Under the pieces are notes generated by a model that made no database searches, was not told the origin of the DNA, and worked only from the letters and a program-made list of their open reading frames with translations. This document shows positions 13,410 through 20,130 of a stretch of 25,136 nucleotides of DNA, piece by piece (position 1 is the stretch's first letter; every line of letters begins with the position of its first letter). Both the position numbers and the translations under genes were made by a program. Origin of the DNA: CAVQGZ01 sp964356295 (GTDB taxonomy: Bacteria; Actinomycetota; Actinomycetes; Jiangellales; Jiangellaceae); the NCBI GenBank assembly GCA_964356295.1, contig CAYHHE010000037.1:1-25136 (forward strand). Direction: 5' to 3'.

Positions 13410-15154
13410 CCGCCTGCGGCCTGCTGCAGACGCCGTCCCAGCCACGTCGTCGGCACCATCGAGCCATCCACGACGTAGGCTCGGGTTGCCGGGTCGTGCA
13501 GGGTCGTGTCAAGTGCTCGACGGGCCTCGCTTCGACCGGCAAGGACGAGGGTGTCCCCAGGGACGATCACCTGCTTCTCGTCGGGGCCCACTCGGTGGTC
13601 GGTGCCGTGGTGGAGGAGCACCGGGACGACCGGCAGGCTCCGATCGCGGTTGGTCGGGTCGCGCAGCAGGTCACCGAGGCGTGCGGTGCCCGTCGCGAGC
13701 CACTCGTCCAGCGTCGGCGCCTCGTCGCTGTCGAGACAGACCGACCAGACCTCGGGGACCCGGCGACCGCACCTGGTGACGAGCCGGCCGAGCATCTGCT
13801 CGGCCAGAGAGTCATCCTCGACCGGCACGGCCGACACCACGCGCCACAGCGCGGGGCTCACCGCCCGGGCGATGACCTCGCGTGCGGCGACCTCGGCCAG
13901 AACCAGCACGCGGTCGACTCCCATGGCGTGGTAGAGGGCGCGGTTGGCCGGGTCGCACTGCCGAGCGGCGACCGTCAGTGTGGGGTCGGCCTTTCGGGCA
14001 GCCTCGATCGCGAGGATGTTGGGACTGTCGCGGTCCGAACCGGCCACGAAGCCGACCGCATCGATGAGCAGGTCTGGCGCGATGACGTCCGTGGCGACCT
14101 GGGTCACCTCGAGCCCGTCCGTGCGCAGGTCGGCCGACACCTCGGCGGCGAACCGACCGTCGCCCATCACGACCCAGCGTCCCGGCGGCGTCGTGGGGAG
14201 CCGTGGGGGAACGGCCGAGCCCGGCGGGCTGGTCAGCCACTGCGTCAGCTGGTAGGCCGAAGGCTTGCGGAGCGACAGGCACAGCTCGTTGCCCACCCGG
14301 TCGAACGGGTTGACCACCCAGGTGTCCGGGTTGAGCATGGTCAACTGCCGGCCCGCGGCTGCCGAGCCGGTCCGCGCGATGACCGGGAGGTCGGGCCGCA
14401 GCAGGGACGCGGTGAGCGTCACGGCCAGGTTCGCCTCGTCGTCATTGGTCAGGGCCAGCACACCCACGCATCGGGGATGGCGCAGACCGGCCGTCACCAG
14501 GATGTCGGGGACGGCGGCGTCGCCGATGAGGCCGGGGACATCGGCGCGGTAGGACTCGACGTCCAGGGTGTCGATCCGCAGCGGGTCGATGTCGACGACC
14601 ACGAGCCGGCGGCCGACGTCGTCGAGGGCTCGTCCGACGAGGTGCCCAGTCTGCCCGTATCCGGCCACCAGCAGGAAGGGTTCCTGGAGTCGGGCGACCT
14701 GACGCGCCACGCGACGCCGGGCCAGCGCCTGCCGGAACCCGGACTCCTGCAGCAGAGCCAGCAGCGAACCGATCGCGTACGCCCAGCCGATGACCGCGAG
14801 GTAGATGGACAGGGTGACCCACATGCGCTGAGGGGTGGACAGCGGGTAGGGGATCTCCCCGAAGCCGATGGTGCTGGCGGTGTAGCTCATGAAGTAGAAG
14901 GCGTCGAACAGGCCCATTCGCCACGGCTGCCCCGAGGGATCCTGCCCAGGGACGAGGGTGAGACCCAGCACGCTCACGCTGAAGATCGTGATCAGCACGA
15001 TCAGTGGTGCGCGCATGCGTCGGAGCACGAGGAAGACCGTGTCGGTCGGCTGGGAGCCGTCCGGAGTGACCCCGCGCGGGTGTTCGTGGCGCTGGGCGGA
15101 CCGCTCGTGAGGGAGGAAGATCCGGTACCAGAGCACCAGCAGGGGGTTGCTCAT
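13394..15154 (-). CDS. Two-TM potassium channel with RCK (TrkA-N) domain
   Basis: Potassium channel subunit of 586 residues. After a basic cytosolic N-terminus, the first membrane helix is about 48-69. A pore helix and the selectivity filter TIGFG (95-99, with YTAS before it) follow, then a second helix (about 111-135). The linker leads to an RCK domain with the nucleotide-binding motif GYGQTG (165-170) and VVVDIDPLRID, and a second, degenerate RCK-like Rossmann unit starts at RWVVMGDGRF. The final part contains VIVPGDTLVLAG, a TrkA-C-like element. Such channels are gated by ligands or ions binding the cytosolic ring. The filter is GFG rather than GYG, which occurs in functional channels. The ATG overlaps by four bases the stop of the small membrane gene upstream, so the two proteins should be made together. 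Confidence 0.9.
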   Translation of the reverse strand: MSNPLLVLWYRIFLPHERSAQRHEHPRGVTPDGSQPTDTVFLVLRRMRAPLIVLITIFSVSVLGLTLVPGQDPSGQPWRMGLFDAFYFMSYTASTIGFGEIPYPLSTPQRMWVTLSIYLAVIGWAYAIGSLLALLQESGFRQALARRRVARQVARLQEPFLLVAGYGQTGHLVGRALDDVGRRLVVVDIDPLRIDTLDVESYRADVPGLIGDAAVPDILVTAGLRHPRCVGVLALTNDDEANLAVTLTASLLRPDLPVIARTGSAAAGRQLTMLNPDTWVVNPFDRVGNELCLSLRKPSAYQLTQWLTSPPGSAVPPRLPTTPPGRWVVMGDGRFAAEVSADLRTDGLEVTQVATDVIAPDLLIDAVGFVAGSDRDSPNILAIEAARKADPTLTVAARQCDPANRALYHAMGVDRVLVLAEVAAREVIARAVSPALWRVVSAVPVEDDSLAEQMLGRLVTRCGRRVPEVWSVCLDSDEAPTLDEWLATGTARLGDLLRDPTNRDRSLPVVPVLLHHGTDHRVGPDEKQVIVPGDTLVLAGRSEARRALDTTLHDPATRAYVVDGSMVPTTWLGRRLQQAAGGRSGT

Positions 15155-15537
15155 CGTCGCTGGAAGGACACGGTCTCGACGACCAGCAGGATCACCGAGA
15201 CGATGTTGGCCAGCAGCGCGCCGCCGGACAGCGACACCACGCTGGACATGGACTCAGCGGTCAGCCCGGCTGCGGCTACCTGGGTGGCGTAGACCCAGAC
15301 GACCGCGGCGATCATCAGTTGCAGGACCGCGACGAGGCTGGTGGCCAGGTGCACAGCCCCGATCTGGGTCCGGTCGCCGAACTTCAGCACCGTGGCGATC
15401 AGGTTGACCACGATGGCTGCGAACAGCTCGTACACGTTGTGCTGCTCCGGATCGGTCATGTCGCCGATGAAGAACCCGAAGTTCAGCGTCGCCGCGAGCA
15501 GGACGAAGAAGCCGAAGATCACCTTCTCGAGGTTCAC
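15151..15537 (-). CDS. DUF6394-like small membrane protein, channel partner
   Basis: A 128-residue membrane protein beginning MNLEKVIFGFFVLL and with four hydrophobic spans. The segments LNFGFFIGD, VYELFAAIVVNLIATVLKFGDRTQIGAVHLATSLVA and SLSGGALLANIVSVILLVVET are of the type I remember as DUF6394, a family found beside ion-channel genes. It has no catalytic residues that I recognise. The GTG at 15537 matches the N-terminus of related proteins; a TTG at 15579 has a stronger GGGGAGG site and would add 14 residues. Its stop overlaps the channel start (ATGA), and the gene order suggests an accessory or regulatory subunit. The function is inferred from neighbourhood only. Confidence 0.75.
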   Translation of the reverse strand: MNLEKVIFGFFVLLAATLNFGFFIGDMTDPEQHNVYELFAAIVVNLIATVLKFGDRTQIGAVHLATSLVAVLQLMIAAVVWVYATQVAAAGLTAESMSSVVSLSGGALLANIVSVILLVVETVSFQRR

Positions 15538-15619
15538 CCGTCCATCGTCAGTCTGGATGATCTCCCCGCCAGGGCCCAACGGCCTCCCCTGATCGCACGC
15601 CGAGGAGGACAGTTGGGCG

Positions 15620-16954
15620 GTGAGCCTGTTCGACGACCCCGTCGAGGCGCACCGAGCCTTCCGGGGGAAGGTTCAGATGCTCCCGCGCTGCCCGGTGACC
15701 GGTCGCCGCGACTTCGACGTCTGGTACACCCCGGGTGTCGCCGGAGCGTGCCTGGCGATCCGTGACGACCCGGACGAGGTGTTCGCGCTGACGGCCAAGG
15801 GCAACACCGTGGCCATCGTCACCAACGGCACGCGTGTGCTGGGACTCGGCGACATCGGGCCCGAGGCGGGGCTACCGGTGATGGAGGGCAAGGCCCTGCT
15901 GTTCAAGTACCTGGGCGGCGTGGACGCCGTCCCGATCTGCCTGGACACCCACGACCCCGCGGAGCTCGTCCGAACCGCCCTGCTTCTCCAGCCGTCCTTC
16001 GGGGCCATCAACCTCGAGGACATCGCCCAGCCGACGTGCTTCCGCGTGCTGGACGACCTGCGGGCCGGCGCGCGCATCCCCGTCTGGCACGACGACCAGC
16101 AGGGAACCGCAACGGTGGTGCTGGCCGCACTGCTCAACGCCCTGCAGGTGGTGGGGAAGTCCCTGGACGCCGTGCGGGTCACCCTGGTCGGCATGGGTGC
16201 CGCCAACGTCGCCAGCTTCAGGCTGCTGCTGCACGCCGGGGTGGACCCCGGCGCGATCGTCGCGTGCGACAGCCAGGGAACGCTGCACCGCGGGCGAGCC
16301 GACGTCGAGGCGGCCCGTCGGCGGTACCCCGACAAGTGGCATGCTTGCATGGTGAGCAACGCGGACGGCGTCGTCGGGGGAGTGGCCGAAGCCCTGCGCG
16401 GATCCGACGTGTGCATCGCGTTCTCCCGGCCCGGACCGGGCACCATCCGCCCCGAGTGGGTCGCCGGGATGGCGCCGGGAGCAGTGGTCTTCGCCTGCGC
16501 CAATCCGGTGCCCGAGATCGACCCCGCGTCCGCGCATGCAGCCGGGGCACGGGTCGTCGGCACCGGGCGTGGCGACCACCCGAACCAGGTCAACAACTCG
16601 CTGGCGTTCCCCGGGGTCTTCCGGGGTGTGCTGGATGTCCGGGCCAGCAGCATCACCGACGAGATGACCCTGGCGGCTGCTCACGCAGTGGCAGGGTTCG
16701 CGGCCGCGCGGGGCCTGCGCGAGGACGCGATCGTCCCGACGATGGACGACTGGGCGCTCTACCCCGAGGTCGCGACCGCCGTCGGTGTCGCGGCGCACGA
16801 TGAGGGACTGGCGCGCATGTGGCCCGGCGAGCAGGCGCTGCGGCAGCAGGCCACCGAGACCATCAGTACGGCGAGGGCCTCGACCACAGCCCTCCTCGAC
16901 GCGGGGTGCATCAGCCCACGGCGCTCGCCATCGCCTCGGACTCAGCGTCGCTGA
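15620..16954 (+). CDS. NAD(P)-dependent malic enzyme
   Basis: Single-domain bacterial malic enzyme of 444 residues, which oxidatively decarboxylates malate to pyruvate and links the TCA cycle to gluconeogenesis and NAD(P)H supply. The N-terminal malic domain shows WYTPGVAGACLAI, GDIGPEAGLPVMEGKALLFK and INLEDIAQP. WHDDQQGTATVVLAALLNAL provides the metal-binding aspartates at the domain boundary. VTLVGMGAANVASFRLLL is the dinucleotide fold, followed by ACANPVPEI and GRGDHPNQVNNSLAFPG. The last 14 residues (after DAGC) are basic and low in complexity and are antisense to the DUF779 gene end, with a 44-base convergent overlap. No phosphotransacetylase domain is fused. The GTG start lies 11 bases after GAGGAGG, a rather long spacing. 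Confidence 0.93.
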   Translation: MSLFDDPVEAHRAFRGKVQMLPRCPVTGRRDFDVWYTPGVAGACLAIRDDPDEVFALTAKGNTVAIVTNGTRVLGLGDIGPEAGLPVMEGKALLFKYLGGVDAVPICLDTHDPAELVRTALLLQPSFGAINLEDIAQPTCFRVLDDLRAGARIPVWHDDQQGTATVVLAALLNALQVVGKSLDAVRVTLVGMGAANVASFRLLLHAGVDPGAIVACDSQGTLHRGRADVEAARRRYPDKWHACMVSNADGVVGGVAEALRGSDVCIAFSRPGPGTIRPEWVAGMAPGAVVFACANPVPEIDPASAHAAGARVVGTGRGDHPNQVNNSLAFPGVFRGVLDVRASSITDEMTLAAAHAVAGFAAARGLREDAIVPTMDDWALYPEVATAVGVAAHDEGLARMWPGEQALRQQATETISTARASTTALLDAGCISPRRSPSPRTQRR

Positions 16955-17303
16955 ACAGTCGCGACCGGATGATGAACCGGACGCCCTCGGGAGCCTCGAG
17001 GGAGAACCCGCCGCCGCGTCCGGGCACGACATCAACGGTCAGGTGGGTGTGCGACCAGTACTCCCACTGCGGCTTCCAGATGTAGAAGGGCGACTGCGTG
17101 GCGTCGGGGAGGGTGCCCAGGAACACGTCGGAGTCACCGACGGCGAACTCCTCACGCGGGTAGCACATGGGCGCGCTGCCGTCGCAGCAGCCACCGGACT
17201 GGTGGAACATGACCGGTCCATGGATGGCCACGAGCCGGTCGATGAGCTCGACCGCTGCGGGGGTGGCGTCGACTCGCTGGACCGGTCCGGTGACGTCAAG
17301 CAT
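16911..17303 (-). CDS. DUF779 domain protein
   Basis: A 130-residue protein of the DUF779 family, usually encoded beside ExaC/AdhA-type aldehyde dehydrogenases, as here. The signature is FHQSGGCCDGSAPMCYP (33-49), a cysteine-rich motif that could bind a metal, and later FYIWKPQWEYWSHTHLTVDVVPGRGGGFSLEAPEG. The biochemical role is unknown. The ATG at 17303 has AAAGGAAG at proper spacing; the longer frame upstream runs into the palindromic regulatory DNA and is not used. It is downstream of ald on the same strand with 137 bases between, so it may be read through from ald or have its own promoter. Confidence 0.85.
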   Translation of the reverse strand: MLDVTGPVQRVDATPAAVELIDRLVAIHGPVMFHQSGGCCDGSAPMCYPREEFAVGDSDVFLGTLPDATQSPFYIWKPQWEYWSHTHLTVDVVPGRGGGFSLEAPEGVRFIIRSRLFSDAESEAMASAVG

Positions 17304-17315
17304 GGCGACTTCCTT

Positions 17316-17365
17316 TGCACGGTTTCGCGGAACCACTGCACGGTTCAGGTGGGGTTCGCACGGTG
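17316..17365. repeat. Three phased copies of a 9-bp motif
   Basis: TGCACGGTT at 17316-17324 and 17337-17345, and CGCACGGTG at 17357-17365, are spaced 21 and 20 bases, about two DNA turns each. A fourth, inverted copy (CACCATGCA) follows at 17370-17378. All lie upstream of the DUF779 gene, so they look like an array of sites for one activator or repressor. Confidence 0.45.
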
Positions 17366-17387
17366 TCGACACCATGCAAACCCCACC
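17348..17387. promoter_or_regulatory. 40-bp imperfect palindrome between ald and DUF779
   Basis: Two 20-base arms meet at GTCGAC with 18 of 20 positions paired; the centre GGTGTCGACACC is a perfect 12-bp palindrome. Both mismatches become G-U pairs in RNA read from the - strand, the direction in which ald and DUF779 are transcribed, so the structure would be fully paired there. It may be the ald terminator or attenuator, or an operator for DUF779. No T-tract follows. Confidence 0.55.
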
Positions 17388-17440
17388 CCAACCTGCCAAA
17401 CGTGATCACTGGGGGCGTCGGGGCGTGAACTCGGGGGGGT

Positions 17441-18961
17441 CTAGAAGAAGCCGTCGGCCTCCCACTTGTAGGAGACCAGCATGTTCTTGGTCTGCTGGTA
17501 GTGCGCGAGCATCATCTGGTGGTTCTCCCGGCCGACGCCGGAGCCCTTGTAGCCACCGAAGGCTGCGTGCGCTGGGTAGGCGTGGTAGTTGTTCACCCAC
17601 ACCCGGCCGGCCTCGATGCCCCGTCCGAGGCGGTAGACCTCGTTCATGTCCCGGGACCACACGCCGGCCCCGAGTCCGTAGAGGGTGTCGTTGGCGATGT
17701 CGAGGGCCTCGGTGGTGTCGCGGAACTTGGTCACCGACACGACCGGGCCGAAGATCTCCTCCTGGAACACCCGCATCGTGTTGACACCTTCGAAGATCGT
17801 CGGCTGGATGTAGTGACCACCCTCGAAACCAGGCACGACCGCCTTCTCACCGCCGGTGAGGACCTTGGCGCCCTCCTCGCGTCCGATCTGGAAGTAGGAC
17901 AGGATCTTCTCCTCCTGGTCCCTGCTCGCCTGGGCGCCGATCTGAGTGGCGGTGTCCAGCGGGTTGCCCTGGACGACCGCCTCGGTGCGGGCCACGGCCC
18001 GGGCGAGGAACTCGTCGTAGATCGACTCGTGGATCAGCGCGCGGGACGGGCAGGTGCAGACCTCGCCCTGGTTGAACGCGAACATCACGAAGCCCTCGAG
18101 GGCCTTGTCCAGGAAGCCGTCGTCGGTGTCCATGACGCTTTGCATGAAGACGTTGGGGCTCTTGCCGCCCAGCTCCAGGGTCACCGGGATCAGGTTCTGC
18201 GAGGCGTACTGCATGATCAGGCGACCCGTGGTGGTCTCGCCGGTGAAGGCCACCTTCTTCACGCGGGGGCTGGAGGCCAGCGGCTTGCCCGCCTCGGTCC
18301 CGAAGCCGTTGACGATGTTGAGCACGCCGTCCGGCAGCAGGTCGCCGACCAGCTCGGCGAACATGAGGATGGTGGTCGGGGTCTGCTCGGCCGGCTTGAG
18401 AACCACGCAGTTGCCGGCGGCCAGCGCGGGCGCGAGCTTCCAGGCTGCCATCAGCAGCGGGAAGTTCCACGGGATGATCTGAGCGACCACTCCGAGTGGC
18501 TCCTTGAAGTGGTAGGCCACCATGTTCTCGTCGAGCTCGCCGATGCTGCCTTCCTGAGCGCGAATCGCGCTGGCGAAGTAGCGGAAGTGGTCCACGGCGA
18601 GCGGGACGTCAGCGCCGAGGGTCTCGCGCACCCCCTTGCCGTTGCACCACGTCTCCGCGACGGCGAACTGCTCGAGGTTCTCCTCGAGCCGGTCGGCGAT
18701 CTTGTTCAGGATGATTGCCCGCTCGGTCACCGACGTGCGTCCCCAGCGGTCCTTGGCCGCATGGGCGGCATCCAGGGCCGCCTCGATGTCGGCCGCTGTC
18801 GACCGTGGGATCCGGGTGTAGACCTCACCGGTCACGGGCGTCGGCTCGTCGAAGTAGCGGCCGTCTACTGGAGGCACCCACTTGCCCCCGATGAAGTTCT
18901 CGTACTGCGGCTTGAACGAGACCACAGCTCCGTCGGTGTTCGGCGGGGCGTACACGGTCAT
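17441..18961 (-). CDS. NAD-dependent aldehyde dehydrogenase (ExaC/AdhA-like)
   Basis: Cytosolic aldehyde dehydrogenase of 506 residues, the usual family length, oxidising aldehydes such as acetaldehyde to acids with NAD(P). Motifs in order: IIPWNFPLLMAAWKLAPAL with the cofactor-contacting Asn, VVLKPAEQTP, FTGETTTGRLI, general base Glu263 in LELGGKSPN, and nucleophile Cys302 in GEVCTCPSR. EEIFGPVVSV and the end GGYKGSGVGRE follow. ETWCNGKGVRE and the association with DUF779 point to the ExaC/AldA-type acetaldehyde group. The ATG at 18961 has a perfect AGGAGGT six bases before it; a GTG six codons earlier is not supported. A CRP-type site and an inverted repeat lie upstream, so carbon-source control is likely. 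Confidence 0.93.
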   Translation of the reverse strand: MTVYAPPNTDGAVVSFKPQYENFIGGKWVPPVDGRYFDEPTPVTGEVYTRIPRSTAADIEAALDAAHAAKDRWGRTSVTERAIILNKIADRLEENLEQFAVAETWCNGKGVRETLGADVPLAVDHFRYFASAIRAQEGSIGELDENMVAYHFKEPLGVVAQIIPWNFPLLMAAWKLAPALAAGNCVVLKPAEQTPTTILMFAELVGDLLPDGVLNIVNGFGTEAGKPLASSPRVKKVAFTGETTTGRLIMQYASQNLIPVTLELGGKSPNVFMQSVMDTDDGFLDKALEGFVMFAFNQGEVCTCPSRALIHESIYDEFLARAVARTEAVVQGNPLDTATQIGAQASRDQEEKILSYFQIGREEGAKVLTGGEKAVVPGFEGGHYIQPTIFEGVNTMRVFQEEIFGPVVSVTKFRDTTEALDIANDTLYGLGAGVWSRDMNEVYRLGRGIEAGRVWVNNYHAYPAHAAFGGYKGSGVGRENHQMMLAHYQQTKNMLVSYKWEADGFF

Positions 18962-18981
18962 CGGCGACCTCCTGGACACGG

Positions 18982-19002
18982 GGACGTGGCTGGTCCACGT
19001 CC
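18982..19002. promoter_or_regulatory. Inverted repeat upstream of the aldehyde dehydrogenase
   Basis: GGACGTGG and CCACGTCC are perfect 8-base arms with a five-base spacer, between the CRP-type site and the ribosome site of ald. It could be an operator in the promoter or a 5' leader hairpin. The half-site resembles that in the repeat at 1704-1727. Confidence 0.4.
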
Positions 19003-19016
19003 GCTGGCAATGGGGT

Positions 19017-19032
19017 AGTGAGCATGGTCACA
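19017..19032. promoter_or_regulatory. CRP/GlxR-type binding site
   Basis: AGTGA-N6-TCACA on the + strand, that is TGTGA-N6-TCACT on the gene strand, matches nine of ten positions of the cAMP-receptor consensus used by CRP and actinobacterial GlxR. It is about 55-70 bases upstream of the ald start codon. Confidence 0.5.
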
Positions 19033-19075
19033 CATGAGCCGCGTAGGGGGAAGCCCGAAAGCCGGTCAGGACGTG

Positions 19076-19238
19076 AAGAACCACTCGTGGTCGGTGAGGA
19101 TCCCGGCGAGCGCCCATCGCGAGCACCGTCAGCGCGTCCACCCTGTCGCAGCCCAGGGCAGCGCCGACCCGTTGCACTGCCCGCTGGACGCGGGAGGTGC
19201 CGGTGCTCTCGTCGAACAGGGCGGTGCCGGCAGCGACC
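19076..19238 (-). pseudogene. Possible out-of-frame coding remnant after the patatin gene
   Basis: Directly past the patatin stop, the - strand has a frame reading VEVAAGTALFDESTGTS and RVQRAVQRVGAALGCDR with very high GC3, which then decays. A second frame takes over with LAGILTDHEWFFTS before a stop. This looks like a decayed or frameshifted gene fragment. No start codon with a ribosome site is visible. I do not recognise the family. A short unrecognised gene or chance composition remain possible. Confidence 0.25.
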
Positions 19239-20120
19239 TCAACCGGACGAGCCCGGTCCGGCGAGCTGCAGGGGGGGCGTGCCGTACAACCCGGGCCCGT
19301 CCACGTGCAGCACGGACAGGAACGGGCGAGCAGCGGCATATCCTCCGGCGATCAGTCCCGACCAGTGCCGGAAGTCCAGCGGTGACGTCCTCATCGGGAA
19401 GACCCCCGGCAGGTAGACGACCGGATGCTGAGCAGCGATCGCCGGCAGGTCGAACGCAAGCTGTCGGCCCACGTTGATCGCAGCCACCCGCAGCATCACC
19501 TCCACCAGCGTGGTGGGTCGGTCGATGGCCATGCCCCACAACCCGCAGTCCAGGACGACGATGCTGCGGGCGCCCATCTCGACGGCCTGTCGCAGCGGGA
19601 CGTTGGCAAGGATCCCCCCGTCCACGAGAGGCCGTCCGCCCACGTCCACCGGCGGCAGCACGCCAGGGATGGCCGCGCTGGCGAGGATCGCCCGGTGCAG
19701 GTCCCCGCTGGTGAGCATGACCGCTGCGGCGGTGGTGAAGTCGGCGGCGACGGCGGCGAACGGAAGCGACAGCTCGGTGAAGGCTCGAGCCGGCAGGTGC
19801 AGGCGCAGCAGGGACGCGATCCCCTCGTTGTCCGACAGCCAGGCCTTCGATGACCCCAAGGTGCGCAGCCGGGTCAGCCATCCACCGGGGAAGACGGTAC
19901 CGGCGGTGATGGACGGCCAGATCCGCGTGAGGCGGTCGACGGCGCCGTCGGGGTCGAGGGCCAGCACGGAGCCGTTGATGCTGCCCACACTGGTCCCGAC
20001 GACAAGGTCGGGCCTGACCCCAGCCTCGCCCAGTGCCCGCAGCATCCCGACGTGGACGGCCCCGTAGGCGGCGCCGCCGCCGAGTGCGAACGCCACCGGT
20101 CGGGGCAGGATCAGCCTCAC
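19239..20120 (-). CDS. Patatin-like phospholipase
   Basis: Serine acyl hydrolase of 293 residues with the patatin Ser-Asp dyad, expected to cleave phospholipids or other acyl esters. The oxyanion hole is ALGGGAAYG (12-20), the nucleophile elbow GTSVG puts Ser44 at the centre, and the catalytic Asp167 is in VDGGILANVPL. There is no signal peptide. The GTG at 20120 begins just before the fold and 10 bases after the stop of the GH31 gene, so the two are likely in one operon; the longer frame from 20171 would overlap that gene. The 3' end has a run of seven C on the coding strand (19272-19278 region), after which the frame ends within about 12 codons. Confidence 0.85.
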   Translation of the reverse strand: MRLILPRPVAFALGGGAAYGAVHVGMLRALGEAGVRPDLVVGTSVGSINGSVLALDPDGAVDRLTRIWPSITAGTVFPGGWLTRLRTLGSSKAWLSDNEGIASLLRLHLPARAFTELSLPFAAVAADFTTAAAVMLTSGDLHRAILASAAIPGVLPPVDVGGRPLVDGGILANVPLRQAVEMGARSIVVLDCGLWGMAIDRPTTLVEVMLRVAAINVGRQLAFDLPAIAAQHPVVYLPGVFPMRTSPLDFRHWSGLIAGGYAAARPFLSVLHVDGPGLYGTPPLQLAGPGSSG

Positions 20121-20130
20121 CCCCAGGAAC

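Noticed and set aside
13496..15292. 598-codon + strand frame across the channel gene
   Set aside because: The opposite strand encodes an unmistakable K+ channel with RCK domain; this frame shows no motif and begins without a ribosome site.
15872..17035. 387-codon - strand frame across the malic enzyme
   Set aside because: The malic enzyme motifs on the + strand account for this DNA; the antisense frame has no recognisable fold.
17402..17409. GTGATCAC palindrome after the aldehyde dehydrogenase stop
   Set aside because: An eight-base palindrome is expected by chance at this frequency and has no supporting context.
17501..19018. 505-codon + strand frame across the aldehyde dehydrogenase
   Set aside because: Antisense to a fully conserved aldehyde dehydrogenase; composition is His/Val/Gly-rich shadow type.
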